Source: Todiramphus chloris collaris
Lineage: Eukaryota; Chordata; Aves; Coraciiformes; Alcedinidae
Assembly (NCBI GenBank): GCA_025345505.1
Contig: JANVCC010000130.1
Location: forward strand, 7,155,745 to 7,219,744
Direction: 5' to 3'
Length of the DNA stretch: 64,000 nt
The notes beneath the pieces were generated by a model. That model searched no databases. It was not told the DNA's origin and saw nothing but the letters and a program-made list of their open reading frames with translations. The translations under genes were made by a program, and so were the position numbers. This document shows, one piece after another, positions 38,401-52,867 of the stretch. Numbering within the stretch: position 1 is the stretch's first letter; each line of letters starts with the position of its first letter.

Positions 38401-41400
38401 TACCTGTAAGAAAAGCCATGGTGTGGAGAATGAAACAGTAAGCAAGGTTGCATTGCTGATGCTGTAAATGTGGGAGAGGGATGGGTAGGAGGGCTGTCAG
38501 GGTGGCAGGGGGGATGCAGTTGTGTGAAGGTGATGGTGCTGAGAGTGCCCTTGGCATCACGCTGCAGTGGGGATGTGCTTTTTGGGTGGCGTCAAGAGGA
38601 AGGGAGGTGGATGCTCGGCTTTATTCGTTTGGTTTTGTTCATGGCTACTCTGTGCATTGGGAAGTCTTGCTTTCTTGTCTGGCCAGGGTATTTGGATCAA
38701 ATGTGTCAGCTTGGAGGTCTGTGAAGCAAGGTCTGGAGCAGTATAGGGGACAGGCTGTCACGTCTGTAAGAACTGCTGCGTGCTACTTAAGCATTTAGGG
38801 AACTACTAATTAGGACAAGACAGTTTTACTAGCAAGACAGGAAAAGCAGAGCAGGAAGGCAGGGAGATTTTCACCTGGAATGAAGGCTCCCTTGACATCT
38901 TCTGCTCACCAGGAACAGGAAGGAGCTGAGGCTGCTGAGGTCTGAACTCCCCTTTGAGGTTGTCTCCAAATGTTCAGTAGCACAAGGGAAGGAATTTGTG
39001 TAGCCTCCAGGGACATAAATTTTAAAGAGATTCCAAGAGGGCACTGGTACTGGGACAATGGCTCAAAAGGGGCCACACAGAGGCCACCGTGAAGAAGAGT
39101 GCTGTGCTTGAGACATGTCTGTTTTGAAGGTGCAATACATTAGCCATACCTCGCAGATCCCCTTTTCATTGCCTTCTTAACCTGGGCGTGTATATGAGTT
39201 TGCAGGCTTGTGCCTCTCTGGGGAGAAGTGAAAGATATTTATTTCAGGAGTGTCTTGTGTGCATCATTTATATGCTGAACACACGCCATGCGCTTTCTAC
39301 AGTATTTTTCAAGCAGGCACTGTGGTTCTGGCGGCAGTCAGCAAGCAGCCTCTGGTTACAGAGCACTGGCAGCTCTGCAGGTACTGCAAAAGGTCTTACT
39401 GCCTACTTAATACAGGGCAGGGGCTTGGTCTCTTGCCACTGCAAAGGCCACATTTATAATTCAGCAGTAGATGTTAGGAGTAAAGCAGAAGAAAACATCA
39501 GTGACTTCCAGACTGTTCCTTCTTCGGTCCCCAAAGTGTATTTTTTGCCCTCTGGGGTGAGGTGGGTGGGTAGGGAACTTTGCCTCATTTGTTTTCCTGA
39601 AACCTGTTGGAAGTACAGGTGAGGTGGCTGCGTGATTTGTGTATGCATGCAGTAGAGAGCCATCTGAATTGTAAATAGCACCTGTTAAATTATTATTAAG
39701 TGAAAGCTGATGTGGGAGGAGTTCTCAGGAAAAGAAAAAAAAAAAAATCAGGTCCTTCTATAAAAGTAACTCAGGCTGTTTTAATGTTGTCCCATGGCTG
39801 CACACCACATTCTTCATCTCATGCGGATACTATGGGGAGCTACATGAGTCGTATCAAGGACAGGGGAGGCCCCATTAAATCCAGTTACTATCAATTGTGT
39901 GAGAGCTTTAAATGGCTACACTAAAACTCCTTATTAAAGAAAGGAACTATCAATTTTATTTAATGTATGGTGCCCAACCTTGAGTCTGCTCCCAGCCCAG
40001 AGACTCACTGTTCGCAGGGGTGATATAAAAATGAGGCCTGCAGGTCTTGTATTTAGCTGTTGCAAAGTCCTGGCTGTAGCCTGGCCAGCTAACTGGGGTT
40101 TTGGGAGGCTGCCCTGCACCCCTGCCAAGGCAGGGACCAAACCTGAGCCCAGGTGGGTTCAGCCTGTGTGGCCACTTGCCTTAGTCCAGACAAAGCTTTT
40201 GCTAGTGCAGGGCTTCTGGTGAGTGGGAGTGCTTGGTGGCCACAGCTGCTCGTCCCGAGCACCCTTACCCCCTCCGCTCCCGGTGGAGAGCAGATTTTGG
40301 CAAGGATCTGGGGGCCAGCCTTGGGCTGTCCTGTGCAACATGTTGCAAGGTGTCTGCTAGCATCTCCCTGCAGTGAAAGTAGGCAGCAGGAGAGGCCCAG
40401 CCCCATGCAAGAGGTTTCTTGTTAGTCCTGTGAGAGGGTGTTTAAAAGGACTTTTCCCAAGTGAAAAAGACCATTTTCTGTCCCATCGTGGCTTATGGCT
40501 CCTCCATCTCTCCAAGTCCCCAGGAGTGAGGATGCTCCCAAGAACTGGCTCTGGAGGCATTGCTGTCACAGGGCTTGGCTGGCATGGATTGCCCATTACT
40601 GCTGGCTTGTTTCTTCACGGATGTTGTGCCAAGCTGTCGTTGGCCTATGCAGTCAAAAGATTAAAGCTGTAAACCATATAACAGGCTGTAATGAGGAATT
40701 TGATCCCCCTAACAAACCATACAACTTTTATTCACATTTATTACTATTTCTGCTATTGCCACAGAGTAAAGATCCTTTTGGAAAAACAAAAGAAAAAAAG
40801 AACATGCCACCAGCCCAATTTGATAGTATCCTCAGGAAATTTAGGGTTGTATTTTTCTCACCTTAGCTGCCCAGGCAAATTTGCCATAAAAACAACTTTG
40901 CTGCAGAAGCCTTCCTTTCCCATCACCAAGCCATCAATCAGCCTGTAATTTCTTGGTATTGGACTATGTTGAAGAGCTGGCCCAATTATTCTCCTTACAA
41001 CATATGCCCCTAAAGCCTCAAAGGTGAGAAAAACATTTTGGATGGAAAGAAAAAGATTTCATACTTCTTTTTTTTAGGGGAAAAGGTTATTTCTCCTGCA
41101 ATGAGATATAACCTCTCAGGAGGCTGGAAGTGGCAGCAGAGGCATCCATAGTCCTTCCTTTAGCCACAAGACAGCCTGCTTCATCCACTCCCTCTGTTTT
41201 GGGGTGCCAGGGTGGGTCAGTATTTGTCCCCTGTTCCTGTCCCCCTGCTGAGGCTGCCAGCAGTGTTACAGGGACAGCAAGGGACCGGTTGTTGATGTGG
41301 AAACCAGTCCCTAACAACAACTCGTTTCACCAAGGGGCACAGGCAGCCGTCTGATGCTGATGACGTTGAGTGACTGCTGACCTTGTTTTTAGTGTCAGCT

Positions 41401-41559
41401 GATATCAACTGGAGCCCTGCCAGTTTGCACCAGTTGAAAGTCTGTTTCTTAGTGGTAGCGATTATCCTGATTTTTACAGCAGTGCTGAGAAAGTTGCAGT
41501 TGCTGCGCTTTACATCCCTGACTTTAATTTGGGGTGCCTGGGTCTTCTGGTGTTATCTT

Positions 41560-42370
41560 TAGAGGAGCATGTGGGAAGAACCTCTCTTCTTCTACCGCGT
41601 CAATCGTTTTTTTCCCTTTTTATTTTGTATGAAGAGATATTGCTCAAGCACACTATGGAACGAAAGCCATAAAGCTATAAATTACTCCTCTGCTAGGTCC
41701 ACAATATGTTACCAATTACATCTGCTTTATTATTCACGTCCAGGGGGAAAACATACATCAAACCAACCCCTCTCTCCAGGCAGCTCGGTACTGTACTAGA
41801 AGGAACACCGTGACTCTTCTTAATCAGCGGAAAAACAAACACAATTTCAGCTCGCTCACATACGATACTTGTGTCCAGGATGACAAGTTGAGTAATAATC
41901 GCTGCGATTCGCAGAGCTTGCCGTGTGCCACATGCTGCAGCTTTCATGGCAACGTCACTGCCCTGTGGACAGAGGCGAGGAAGCAGTTAGAGGGGCAGGG
42001 AGCTGGTGGGAGGGGGCTGGCTGAGGACCCAGTTGCTGCCAAGGAAGTTGGTGAGGGGCAACCAATGCGAACGGCAGCAAACCAGCATCAGAAATCACGT
42101 TAAAGCCAGGGGTCACGTCCGCAAAGGAGGGCACGCTGCAGTTTGCAGGGCTTCGTTGCTAGAGCGGGATCGGTGGGGTTTTGCATTGCGTGTTCCAGCA
42201 GGGGTGAGGGTTCCCCCATCTGTCCCGATAGGGGTTTTCTTCTGTGTCTGCCCTGGTCAGAAATTCGTTGCTGTGGCTGGGGTGAAGGTCGGTGTGTTGA
42301 AGCAAACTGGAGTGAATGCTCTGTGCGTAGCTACGTACGGTGTTCTTTGGCTCACCACAGCACCCCTTTC
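41560..42370. promoter_or_regulatory. Candidate regulatory segment 2 kb upstream of exon 2
   Basis: This part keeps many CpGs for an intron (for example CTACCGCGTCAATCG near 41594, GCTCGCTCACATACG near 41852, AATCGCTGCGATTCGC near 41896, and about a dozen between 42100 and 42360) together with ATTA/CCAAT-type motifs and AATAATCGC. AATCGCTGCGATT at 41897-41909 is itself a near-inverted repeat (AATCGC-T-GCGATT). CpG retention suggests an unmethylated or constrained element. Confidence 0.35.
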
Positions 42371-42717
42371 CTGAGCAGCTGCTGGGCTTTGGGCTGCAGG
42401 GAATTAACTGGAAAGTTGCTGTTGGGTGTTTTTAGGTGCGTTTGCTTGACCATGCTACTGAGCTTTGGAAGTGTGGAGTCACATTCATATTTTTCTATAT
42501 GAGTGTACGTATCCGTGCATGTGTGTGAGCATGTACTTGTACACTCGAGCTCCAGAAAATCTCCCAAAGAGCAACACAGACTAGTGGAGCATGGGTTTCT
42601 TTTAGAAAGGGGAGATGAGTGTTAAGACACTCTCAGGTCTCTACGTGAGGAAGTCACCCATGTGCACTGTGGAGTTTGTTGTGGTTTTATCACTGAAGCA
42701 TTCATTCAGCTTTTAAC

Positions 42718-42733
42718 TTTTCAAAGTTGAAAA
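42718..42733. repeat. 16-bp near-perfect palindrome
   Basis: TTTTCAA-AG-TTGAAAA, with 7-base perfect arms around a 2-base centre. It lies in AT-rich intron 1.3 kb upstream of exon 2. May be chance. Confidence 0.6.
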
Positions 42734-44067
42734 CAAGTCAAGGTTATGTTTGTGCTTAATAATTCAGCAACAGTGCCAGCTCAGCATATTGTCTTTTTCT
42801 TCCCTAGTCATTCTGGTTTATTAAAAAGAAACACTGACGACAGATACAAGGATGAAGGAGGCTGTGCCTTTCTGCTTTAACTCCCACTGTCCACTGACTC
42901 CTTCCCCTGGAATCCCCATAGATCTGTGCCGTTCACAGTACCTTGGCCCCAGTGGTACCATCCCTACCCTGGACAGGGAAAGCTGACAGCAAGTCAGGAC
43001 TTAGATGTCCTCTTCTCTGTGGACCACATTTGGTTTTTTCTCTGAATAGCAGCATTTTCTGTTTCAGTGGAATATTACTCGGAATCCTTCAGTAAGTCTG
43101 TCTCAGCGATACTTTTTTTTCGCTTTGGTTATGAGGTTGTTTGGTGGATTGTTGTTATTTTTAAATAAGGTTGTAGGAGATTATTAACTCTTCTAGAGCC
43201 AAAGAAACTTGAAATAAAATGCATTTTTGTCTTTTCTTGAGACGTAAAGTTATGTTAGGACCTAGTTTTGCCACATGCTAATATGTATATTGCTTCATTA
43301 ACAATGCCATTCGTTTCAGGGGATCTGCTTTCCAGTGGTGGTATTGTCACTGTCAATAAGTATAAATGAACACAGTTTTATAAATCTGGGAGAACTGAGA
43401 GCACACAGTGAATCTCATGTTGTGTAACTCCCATCTCCAGTGTCCCTGAGCACAAACCAGCATTGTGCACGACTCCCGCACGCAGACTTGGCAAGCAACC
43501 TGAAACATCATCTGCTGCTTCTGTCCTAGCTCCTCAACTTTGTCTGTGTACCTCGATTTTGTTGTGGTGTATCCTGGTCCCATCCTGACTCTCTGTAGCA
43601 GGCCAGAAGCTACACGGTGGTTTATGGCACTAAACAGAGGGCTTAAGTCATATCCCCTGAACTGTTTAATATGGAATGAGGCTGAGGATTTGAGATTTGG
43701 CTTCCATAGGCAGAATACTTTTCAGTATTTGACATGATTTCTTCCTGAGAGCTAGATATTTTCCAGGAGACAATGGGAATAGGAGTCTCTTCAGCCAGCG
43801 GAGGTAAAAATAACATTTACATTCCTGTTATTACAAATGAGAAGGGGGAGAGCAAAAGAACAAGAATCTTGGTGGTTGTTAGTACAGTTCAGTCAGGGGT
43901 AACGATTTATTTTAGAGCGTAATATCTTATTTGTGTTGCATATATATTTCTGGAAGAACTTGAATTTTGTGCGTGTGCTGTATCTGAAGTATCTGTATCC
44001 CATTTTCCCTTCCTGCCACTGAACAAATGAAAAAAGCTGGGGAAGGCATCTTGACACTGTGGTTTCA

Positions 44068-45191
<1,124 letters not shown>

Positions 45192-46760
45192 GACTGGGCC
45201 TGTGTAACGTTATGAGGAGAAGCGTTTTACCTATGAGAATTTTCCTACATTTCTGAAAAAGAATGAGAGTCATCCCTTAATCCTAAACTGGAGTGGCTCT
45301 TAGAATGGCTGGTTGGTGGCAGCAAAAAATGGTATTCTAACCTGTTGAAGTTTCCTTCCATTCAAAACCACTGTAAATTTGTAAATAACCATAAAATCTT
45401 GTAAAAATAGACTTTGCCAATTATGGTTTAGAAAGCCTTTCACCTCTGTCAGTATTTCATTCTCTCTGTATTCTGAAGATGGAATGTGTCTGGAGAGTCC
45501 ACATTTCCTTTCCAAGTCAACGCAAGTAGATTCTTGGTTTCAGAAAGACCTTAACCTTAATCAGTGCATCTTTCAGATAACATCTTCGAGTCCTTACTCA
45601 TGTGTGAAACCGGGGACTTTATAAGAATAAGGTTGGCCTGCAGGAAAACTGTATGGATTCAGAAGATGCTTTGTCAAGGAGTAGTTTTCACACAGGTTGT
45701 GGAGATTGCTAGAATCAGTGGTAGGATCCTGGCTGGCTCCTGTCGGCTCTTCTCCAGGCGAGCAGGTAGCCTGGCCAGGTGGGAAACACTTTCCTCCATG
45801 TGGGAAGCTGTTGGTAGGGATGAATTAGTATTGTCAGTAATTTGGTGTTGGACTGAGGACCTGTCGCGGACTCGATTCCCACTCGCAGTGCTTTTAACTG
45901 CAGCTTTGTGATGTGCAAGGGTGGAGTTCTCCCCTCTGCATAGGTGCGCCCGAAGTGAAACGTGCGAACAAACCATCTGTATTCCTTTGCAGTCTCTTGA
46001 ACAGTTTCAACAAAGCAGCCTCTTTTCATAACCCCTGGAAGGTCATCCGTCTTGACCTCAAGACACAAAGTCTCTCTGTAGATGTTCTCCTCAGACCCTC
46101 TCTTTGGTACCAGTCAGCTAGATTCAACATCTCAAGGACCAGGAAAATCAATTCTACTCCTACCTCAGGGGTGGGGGAAAACAGGGGAGAAAAAAAGGGG
46201 AATTTGTCTTTAAATGACAGATGAATTTAGAAATGTTCAGGCCATGTTTTTGTTGTTTTAATTCTGTGAAACAGGGTCAAAGAGGGAAAATGTGATCCTT
46301 CTTGATGACTGATCTAATGAAAATCAGTCCTGGCAGCACCCACAGCTCATCAGATGGGTTACAGAAAAGCAGGGTAGTTGCTCTGTTTGTAAATAGGAAA
46401 GAAATCTGTTGTATACATGGGGAGGATTGGGGACAAAAAAAACCAACACGAGTTGCTAACAGATCCTTTTCTTGCTTCATAAATATCTCAGTGGCAAAGC
46501 TCACCTGTGCTCTGAGCTTGGGAAGAGTTAATTTTCAAAGGAACAGGAACTTTGACAGTGTAGCACTGCAGCAGCTGATTTTTATCTGCTTGTCCTTTGC
46601 TCCATAGGAGGCCAGAAAAAAATCCCCCACCCTAGTTTATACCTCAGAAGGGGCTTATTAAATGAAATATTCTACCTGATGACAGTCCCATCCTCCAGAA
46701 GAGACATGTTTCTGTGGTAAATATGCAAAAGCTTTTAGGGTTGCAATTACCTGGCAGACT

Positions 46761-46806
46761 AGAAGGGGGGAGAAAAAAAAAAAAAAAAGAAGAAAAAAAG
46801 AAAGAT
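46761..46806. repeat. Purine tract (G6, A16, AAG repeats)
   Basis: AGAAGGGGGGAG followed by 16 A and GAAGAAAAAAAGAAAG: low-complexity purine DNA. Confidence 0.93.
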
Positions 46807-47146
46807 AATACAAGCATTTTGTTGTTGAGCTATCTGTGATTCTGCATTAGCAGCCTAGGTCCCTAGCTGAAAGACAGAAGGGGCAGCCAAAATGAAATAT
46901 GTGACAGAAAGCAGAAATGAAAGAGAAAAATGGTTCATTCTCAGCGACAAACAAGGAATATTTTTGTGGCAGTCTCTGGGGAGAAAAAGGCTTGATAAAA
47001 TTTGCTTTTTATATTTTGAATGTTTTTTTCTGCCCAGTCCAAAGTTGCAGGTTGTTAGATAGTAAGTTCTGGCTGTCTAATTCCTCCCTTGTTTTCCATG
47101 CCTAGATTGATAGGAGGAGGGGAAAAGGGGCAGCAGCTCACCGGGA

Positions 47147-47174
47147 CAAAAAAAAGAAAAAAAAAAAAGAAAAA
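47147..47174. repeat. A-rich low-complexity run
   Basis: Runs of A with single G interruptions, about 28 bases. Confidence 0.92.
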
Positions 47175-50100
47175 TCTCATTGGGTTGAATTACATCAGCA
47201 GGGGGCTGCTGATGAAGCTAAATTCAAGTCATGAGGAAAATTTAAATTCTTCATTTTCTGATGGGGAAAAACACAGCACAAAGTAAAGACCTATTCCACT
47301 CCAAAGAGAAGGAACTTTCATGTTAGGGGAAACATGGAGCTTTATAAAGATTTCATGTGTCTTCCATTTAATTTATGCTTGTTTTGCTTGCTAGAGTATA
47401 AAAGACAAGGGGATAACTTCAAGAAATGGCCCATTTAAACTGAATGTGAAGGAAAAGCTTCCTCAGAGTAAAACCTCTCAGACTCCAAGCAGGCATGCTG
47501 AAGAAGTGACAGAAGCCCTGTGCCCCATGCATTTAAGGAAGGATGATGCAGAACACTGGGGAATATAATGTAGAGGTTGGCTTTCAGCTGGAGGTTTTTT
47601 AAATGGGTTTTTGTCAGCAAATTCCCAGGTCATCCATGTATTTTATTTAAAACTTGCTTTTTCTTTTCTCTCTTATTTTATTTTTTGTTGTTGTTTATTC
47701 TCAAGAGTGTGATGGCCAGATCCTTTCAAGTGGGGAAAGTTGTTTGGAATCCTGCTCATTCTCAGAGCAATATAAAGCCTTCCCTTTCCTATTTTCTTCT
47801 CCCAGAGGTGGAACACAGAAGTGACTTTAAACAAATTCCATGCTTTTTCTCCTTGGGCAACTGCTCCAGCCAAGTCAGAGATTTTGTCAGTACTGTGGTC
47901 AGAGTTGTCATCTGAAAAGGGGAGTGCTGTGAAGAGAACTGGCCTCCTTCCTCCCAACCATCTTTGGCCTGTGGTGCAAAGCGTTTCTGCTGTAGCATCC
48001 TTAGCCTGTGCATGTAGAACCTGGCTGGTGGTTGGTTGTCTGAGTGTTCCCCCTTGCTTGGGACAGCAGTGCCAGCCTGACCCCAGTCACTGCAGTCCTT
48101 TCTCTTGTCACTAGTTACTAGCTGAGTCAGCCTGGGCCTGATCAGTGACCCTTCATGGAGGTGAAGCAGCCATGGTCTGGAGATGCCCGTGTGAGGAACA
48201 GAAGCTGCCAACGGAGGGCTCTTCTGCCCAGCTCACAGTGCTGGAGCAGGGCTTTGCAGATGGCAGTTTTAGCCAGACATGCTCAGGCTAGAAATCAAGC
48301 TCAGTTCACAATGCAACTGATCAAAAAGCTGTGATAGCTGCTGTGTCACAAGGTATCTTCATGGGACTTTATTTTGCCCTTTTCTTTTTTTATGCTGTAG
48401 TTTGAAGGGGAGATCATTGATGTAGGCTCTGTGATCTCCATTTTGCAGGAGGTCAGAGGGGATGAATGACCAGAGAGATCCCTTCTGGGTTGATAATCCG
48501 TGTATAAACAGATCCCCAGGAAAAACCACATCCTGAGAAACGTAGAGCTCAGGCTGCAACAGATGCCCCCTCCAATAGAGCCCATGTTTATGCACCCAGG
48601 TGAATGAAGAGTTACTGTCCTCTGGGAGAGGTGGTAGTTGGGGTGGCAGGTAGAGCTGTGGTCCTCCCTTGCTGGGACTAGAGCAGGTCCCTAGCATGGG
48701 GTGGCAGCGCTGGGACGCTCGGAGCGGGAGGGCTTCTCCTGGGGGCACTACCACTATGCTACCTTGCCCTCTTGGCTTTTCTTTGCTGCTCAGCTGAAAG
48801 AGCTGCTGTGTTACACTCTGGAGATGACAACATTTCACTAATTAATGGCACAATCACCTTATGAGATTTAAGTCTTAGAATTTGCAAAATATTAGAGACC
48901 TAAAATAATGTCTGTCTCTCCTGTACTATTAACAGATAAATGTAGTTGTGGTTCCTTGTTTTCAAAAGGCTTTGGTATGTGGTGTGTCTGGCTTGGATTG
49001 AGATGTCTGCTATGTAGGTAAGTGGCCTTTGATGAAATGTTTGGGTAACAGAAAATGAAGCTGAGTATCAGTTTGAAGAGGTGTTTATCAGTCTAGTTTC
49101 AGACACTGCAATAAAATACGCAGGCATAAAGCCCTACACACATGTTGTCAACTGCTCAGGTGGAGTATGTAGTGAGGCTGTGTGCAGTTGTGTTTTTTAA
49201 CTGGCTGTACATGCTTAGCTGGGCGAGTACCAGTCCTGAGGGATGCAGGGGGCTAAACTGGATCCGTCTTGTAGACATCGTGACATGACAGATACCCATC
49301 TTTTAGCCATGCTGACAGGGAGCCAAAGCAAGCTACATTCCCGAGCAGCATCACAACTTCTTCCCCATTGTGTGACTCAGAGTACGTGTCATTCTGTCCA
49401 AAACTGCCCTTTAAATGAGGCAGTAATAATGGCAGCAGGGATAGGCTATATTTATTAGTTTAGTCAGTGAATTGGCATCTGTTATGCCCTTGTATAACAG
49501 TGTTAGTGCACTTACATTTCAAAATCTTTGGCCATTCCAGACTTGCCAAAACATCTCTCAGACTTGACTGCTTTTGCAGCTGTGGGAGCCTCATGGCTCT
49601 GTCAGTCTGTTTCAGTCCTATCTGCAGCATTCACTGCTTTACTGATTCTGCCTCTCCAAGGTAAAGAGCAGGACAGCTAGATGGTTTGAGGAGAAAAGTT
49701 TCTTCTGAGGATTGCAGTGAAACCACCAAATTCGTTGCTGGAGTCTAAGCTTGGTTTCACTTAGCGATGATTATGCCTGGTAGGACTGCAGGCTTGCAGA
49801 ACAGACAGTACATTGCAAAAGACTTTACAGAGGAAAGGAGACTTCAATGTATACTATTTTAAGCAGTTCATGTCTTTCCCAAGGACACTTGCAGTTTGGA
49901 GTTGGGGTTTTTTTTCAGAACCAAATTTCAGCATAATTTTTTTTGCAAAACCAACACCAGGATTAATTGCATCTCAGTTTCATTGTACTTGGACCACCGA
50001 ACCTTGGAAGGGAACAGACACTCAGTTTAAAGCTTTTGGCTTTGTGCCATTTTTGTAATAGTCAGGCCAGATTGGTTTTTGGTTTTACAAAACTCAAGCA

Positions 50101-51721
50101 AAGATAGTTCTTTCCCTAGTTACTTTGCGTATGAATCACCTCAGAGCAGGGATGATAAACTGGTGTTTTGCCCGTGCTGCATCCAACAGAAAATATTTCC
50201 CTTTCTGAGGTCTAATTCAAACCAGAAAAGCCTGTATTTCGGCCAGAACAATCTCCTCAAAGTGGAGTCTCCCTAGGGATATCTCTGCTGAACTTACCAT
50301 TTCCCTAGGTGTTTTTTATTTTGCTCTGAGCAGGCACACCAGCTCCTCCTTTATCTTGTCAAAGTTAGTGATCTGCCCCTTTCCCTGTGATGCAGCAGCA
50401 TCTCCCCGACTGGCTCCAGCACGTGATGCTGGCCTCGCTCTGAGAGGAGCCCTGTGTCCCTGTGCAGAGTCAGAAGGGCCGTCACAGGAGGGATTTGGTT
50501 TATTTTATTTGTTAACCAAGTGTCTAAAATATGCCCAGTTACGTGCCTCCAGGCCTGAGAATATTTGTAACAAAGGGCTGTTTGGAAGGACCCTGACAAG
50601 GAGGCTTTCCTCAGCAAAGAGAAGCTGTCAGTAGCCCGAGATGGGGCAGAAGTCCTGTGCTGCCTCCTTTTGGCTCATTCAAGTCTGGAGTGGTAAAAAA
50701 ATCAAATAACTGAGTCTTGGCTAGTCTCTTCTGTCTCCCTCTCCTCTCTGAAAACAGCTTCTATACATCAAAGACAGGGGACTGCCAGTAACTATTCCTT
50801 CTGCAGATATCTGTTTTGACTTGGTGGCTGAAAAGGAAGGAACCTGTGTGTCCACAGGCAGGGCTCAGTCCTTTAGGGGTGTTGTAGATCAGAAATAAGT
50901 ACGTGAAAGGCAGCCAGAGGCAGGTAGCAGAGGCAGGAGCACTGGTTTTCCGTCAGCTGGTTCCATCTCAGAGGCGAGAGACTCTGGTCCTCACCAGTCA
51001 GCTGGAGTTGTAAAACCTCTGCCTTAGTCCAATGAGGTAAAACACCACAGGGAGCTGGTTGGCAGTCTCTCACTAAGCACAGATTAACAACAACAACAAA
51101 AAATTAATAAAAAGATTTTTGGCTGCCACACTCACCATTAATTGTTGGAACAACCAGAGACCATAAGAGCACCCTGAAATCTGGGCTTTGGGCCACCCGT
51201 TAACCATACCCGTCTTTCCCACATTGCTTTTCCCTTGCTCATCACTGTTAGAGATACTCGCGTGAAAGAGTGTTTGTTTCTTAGGAGTTCCTCATTTCCA
51301 GTGGTTTCTCTTTCCTGCCTGAAGTTACAATCTCCCTTGTAAGGAGGGAAAGGAGACGGGAGGAAATGAGATAAGATTGCCAGTGTGACCAGTGCAAGCA
51401 GCAGGATGGCCTCAGGTGAGGGGATGAGCACTGGGAGACGCTGAAAGGCTCTAAGATCTCCCTCAAAGATCCCTCTTTTAGGAGCACAGCAGTTGTGCAA
51501 AAGAGCAAGCAAAACAGAGGGAAAAGAAGGTAAAGGCGAATTTGCGCAGGCAAGGCGCAGGAGCAGAGCCGTGGTGACAGGACTGCTGCCAGGGCTCGGT
51601 GGGCGACCACCAGCTGTGTCACAGGTGTCCTGCCCATGCTCAGGCACCTCACCTCACCTCACCCTTCTTCACATCAGCTCCGGAGGGACATGATTTTGGA
51701 GAGCAGCGCTCCTCTTTCCTG

Positions 51722-51732
51722 CCCCCCCCCCC
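51722..51732. repeat. C11 homopolymer
   Basis: Eleven consecutive C. A small CTCAC pentamer run (three to four units) lies at 51646-51662 just upstream. Confidence 0.9.
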
Positions 51733-52171
51733 ATTCCGTAACTTGCCCATTTACACAGAGTCTGCCTCCATGGGCGTTCACAACGCCCCGTGCCACACAG
51801 TCCTGTGCCTGGGGCTGACCTCCCCGAAAGCGGAACTTTTCTGGTTTGGAAATAAATATGCTTCAAATGCAGCTGAGCTGGAGTTCCCATATGCTTAGCT
51901 TGCAGAAAGGAGGCAGAGTGCAAATACACTCGTTACCAGCCTGTGTACTACCACCTGAAGTCATGTGGGAACTCCTGATATAAACATCCAGGAACCTTTT
52001 TTTTTTTTAAACCCAGCACTGAATCCTAAACTAATCCATACCTTCTCTACACTTGCTGCCAGAGTCATTTCAGTAATGCTGGGAGGATCAGCGAGAGGCT
52101 CAGAAGTCCCAGTCTCCCCACTTGCAGGTTAGCCACAGGTGTTCTTGGGTTTAGGGCTTTTTTATGCCTGA

Positions 52172-52186
52172 TTTTTTTTTTTTTTT
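52172..52186. repeat. T-run
   Basis: About 15 consecutive T. Confidence 0.92.
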
Positions 52187-52849
52187 GGTCCTCCTGCCAT
52201 TGTCTCTCTCTTGTGATCATCAAAACAAGCCTGTCACAGGATTTCCTGCTGTCTGTCTTTTTCTTTCAAGCTTTTTAAGCACAGTAAGTCCCTTTAAGGC
52301 TGCAGCCTGGCAAAATGATGTGAAAAATCAAGGTCACTCTCCTACTTACCCTCTCAGGGCAGGTTTGGAACAGCTGCAAATGGCTAGCTTGTTTTACTTA
52401 AAAAGAACTATTTGCCTAAGAGAAATCAAACCCCTCCTATTGCAGCTATTGTCTGTAGCAGTTCAGGGTCCACTGCTGTAGTACGTAAAAGACGTACTGT
52501 CTTTTGGTAAAGGTACCTGTGCTCAGACCAGGGGCTGGGAAATAAGCTCGCTCAGGATGGTGACAAGCAGTTGCTTCTGTAGCCATACTTGTGAGTGACA
52601 GTATAATTGGCGAGGCTCAAACAAGGGCCGGCTGCAAGCAGAGTCCGCTGGTTGCGTGTATATGAAAGACATACAGTTTAGTCTCTGCTCCTAGTTGCTT
52701 ACTTCTGTGGTTTTGTGTTTACTGTCCTTTCTCTCCTCCCACTCAAGGCTTTCTCACCAAGTGCAAAGGAAATGGAGTGGGGAAGGGGTGCTCTTATTTT
52801 CAGCGCCAGTGACAGAGCAGCAGCAGCCGCTCATGGAAACATCGGTGTG

Positions 52850-52867
52850 GTGACGCGCAGGCGTCAC
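52850..52867. promoter_or_regulatory. Inverted pair of CRE-type half-sites
   Basis: GTGACGC-GCAG-GCGTCAC is a perfect inverted repeat (7-base arms, 4-base spacer). Each arm carries a TGACG half-site typical of ATF/CREB. It sits among several other CpGs in 52800-52930. Confidence 0.4.

Noticed and set aside
48359..48838. 159-codon minus-strand frame in intron 2
   Set aside because: No family resemblance and no promoter or splice signals noted; likely chance.
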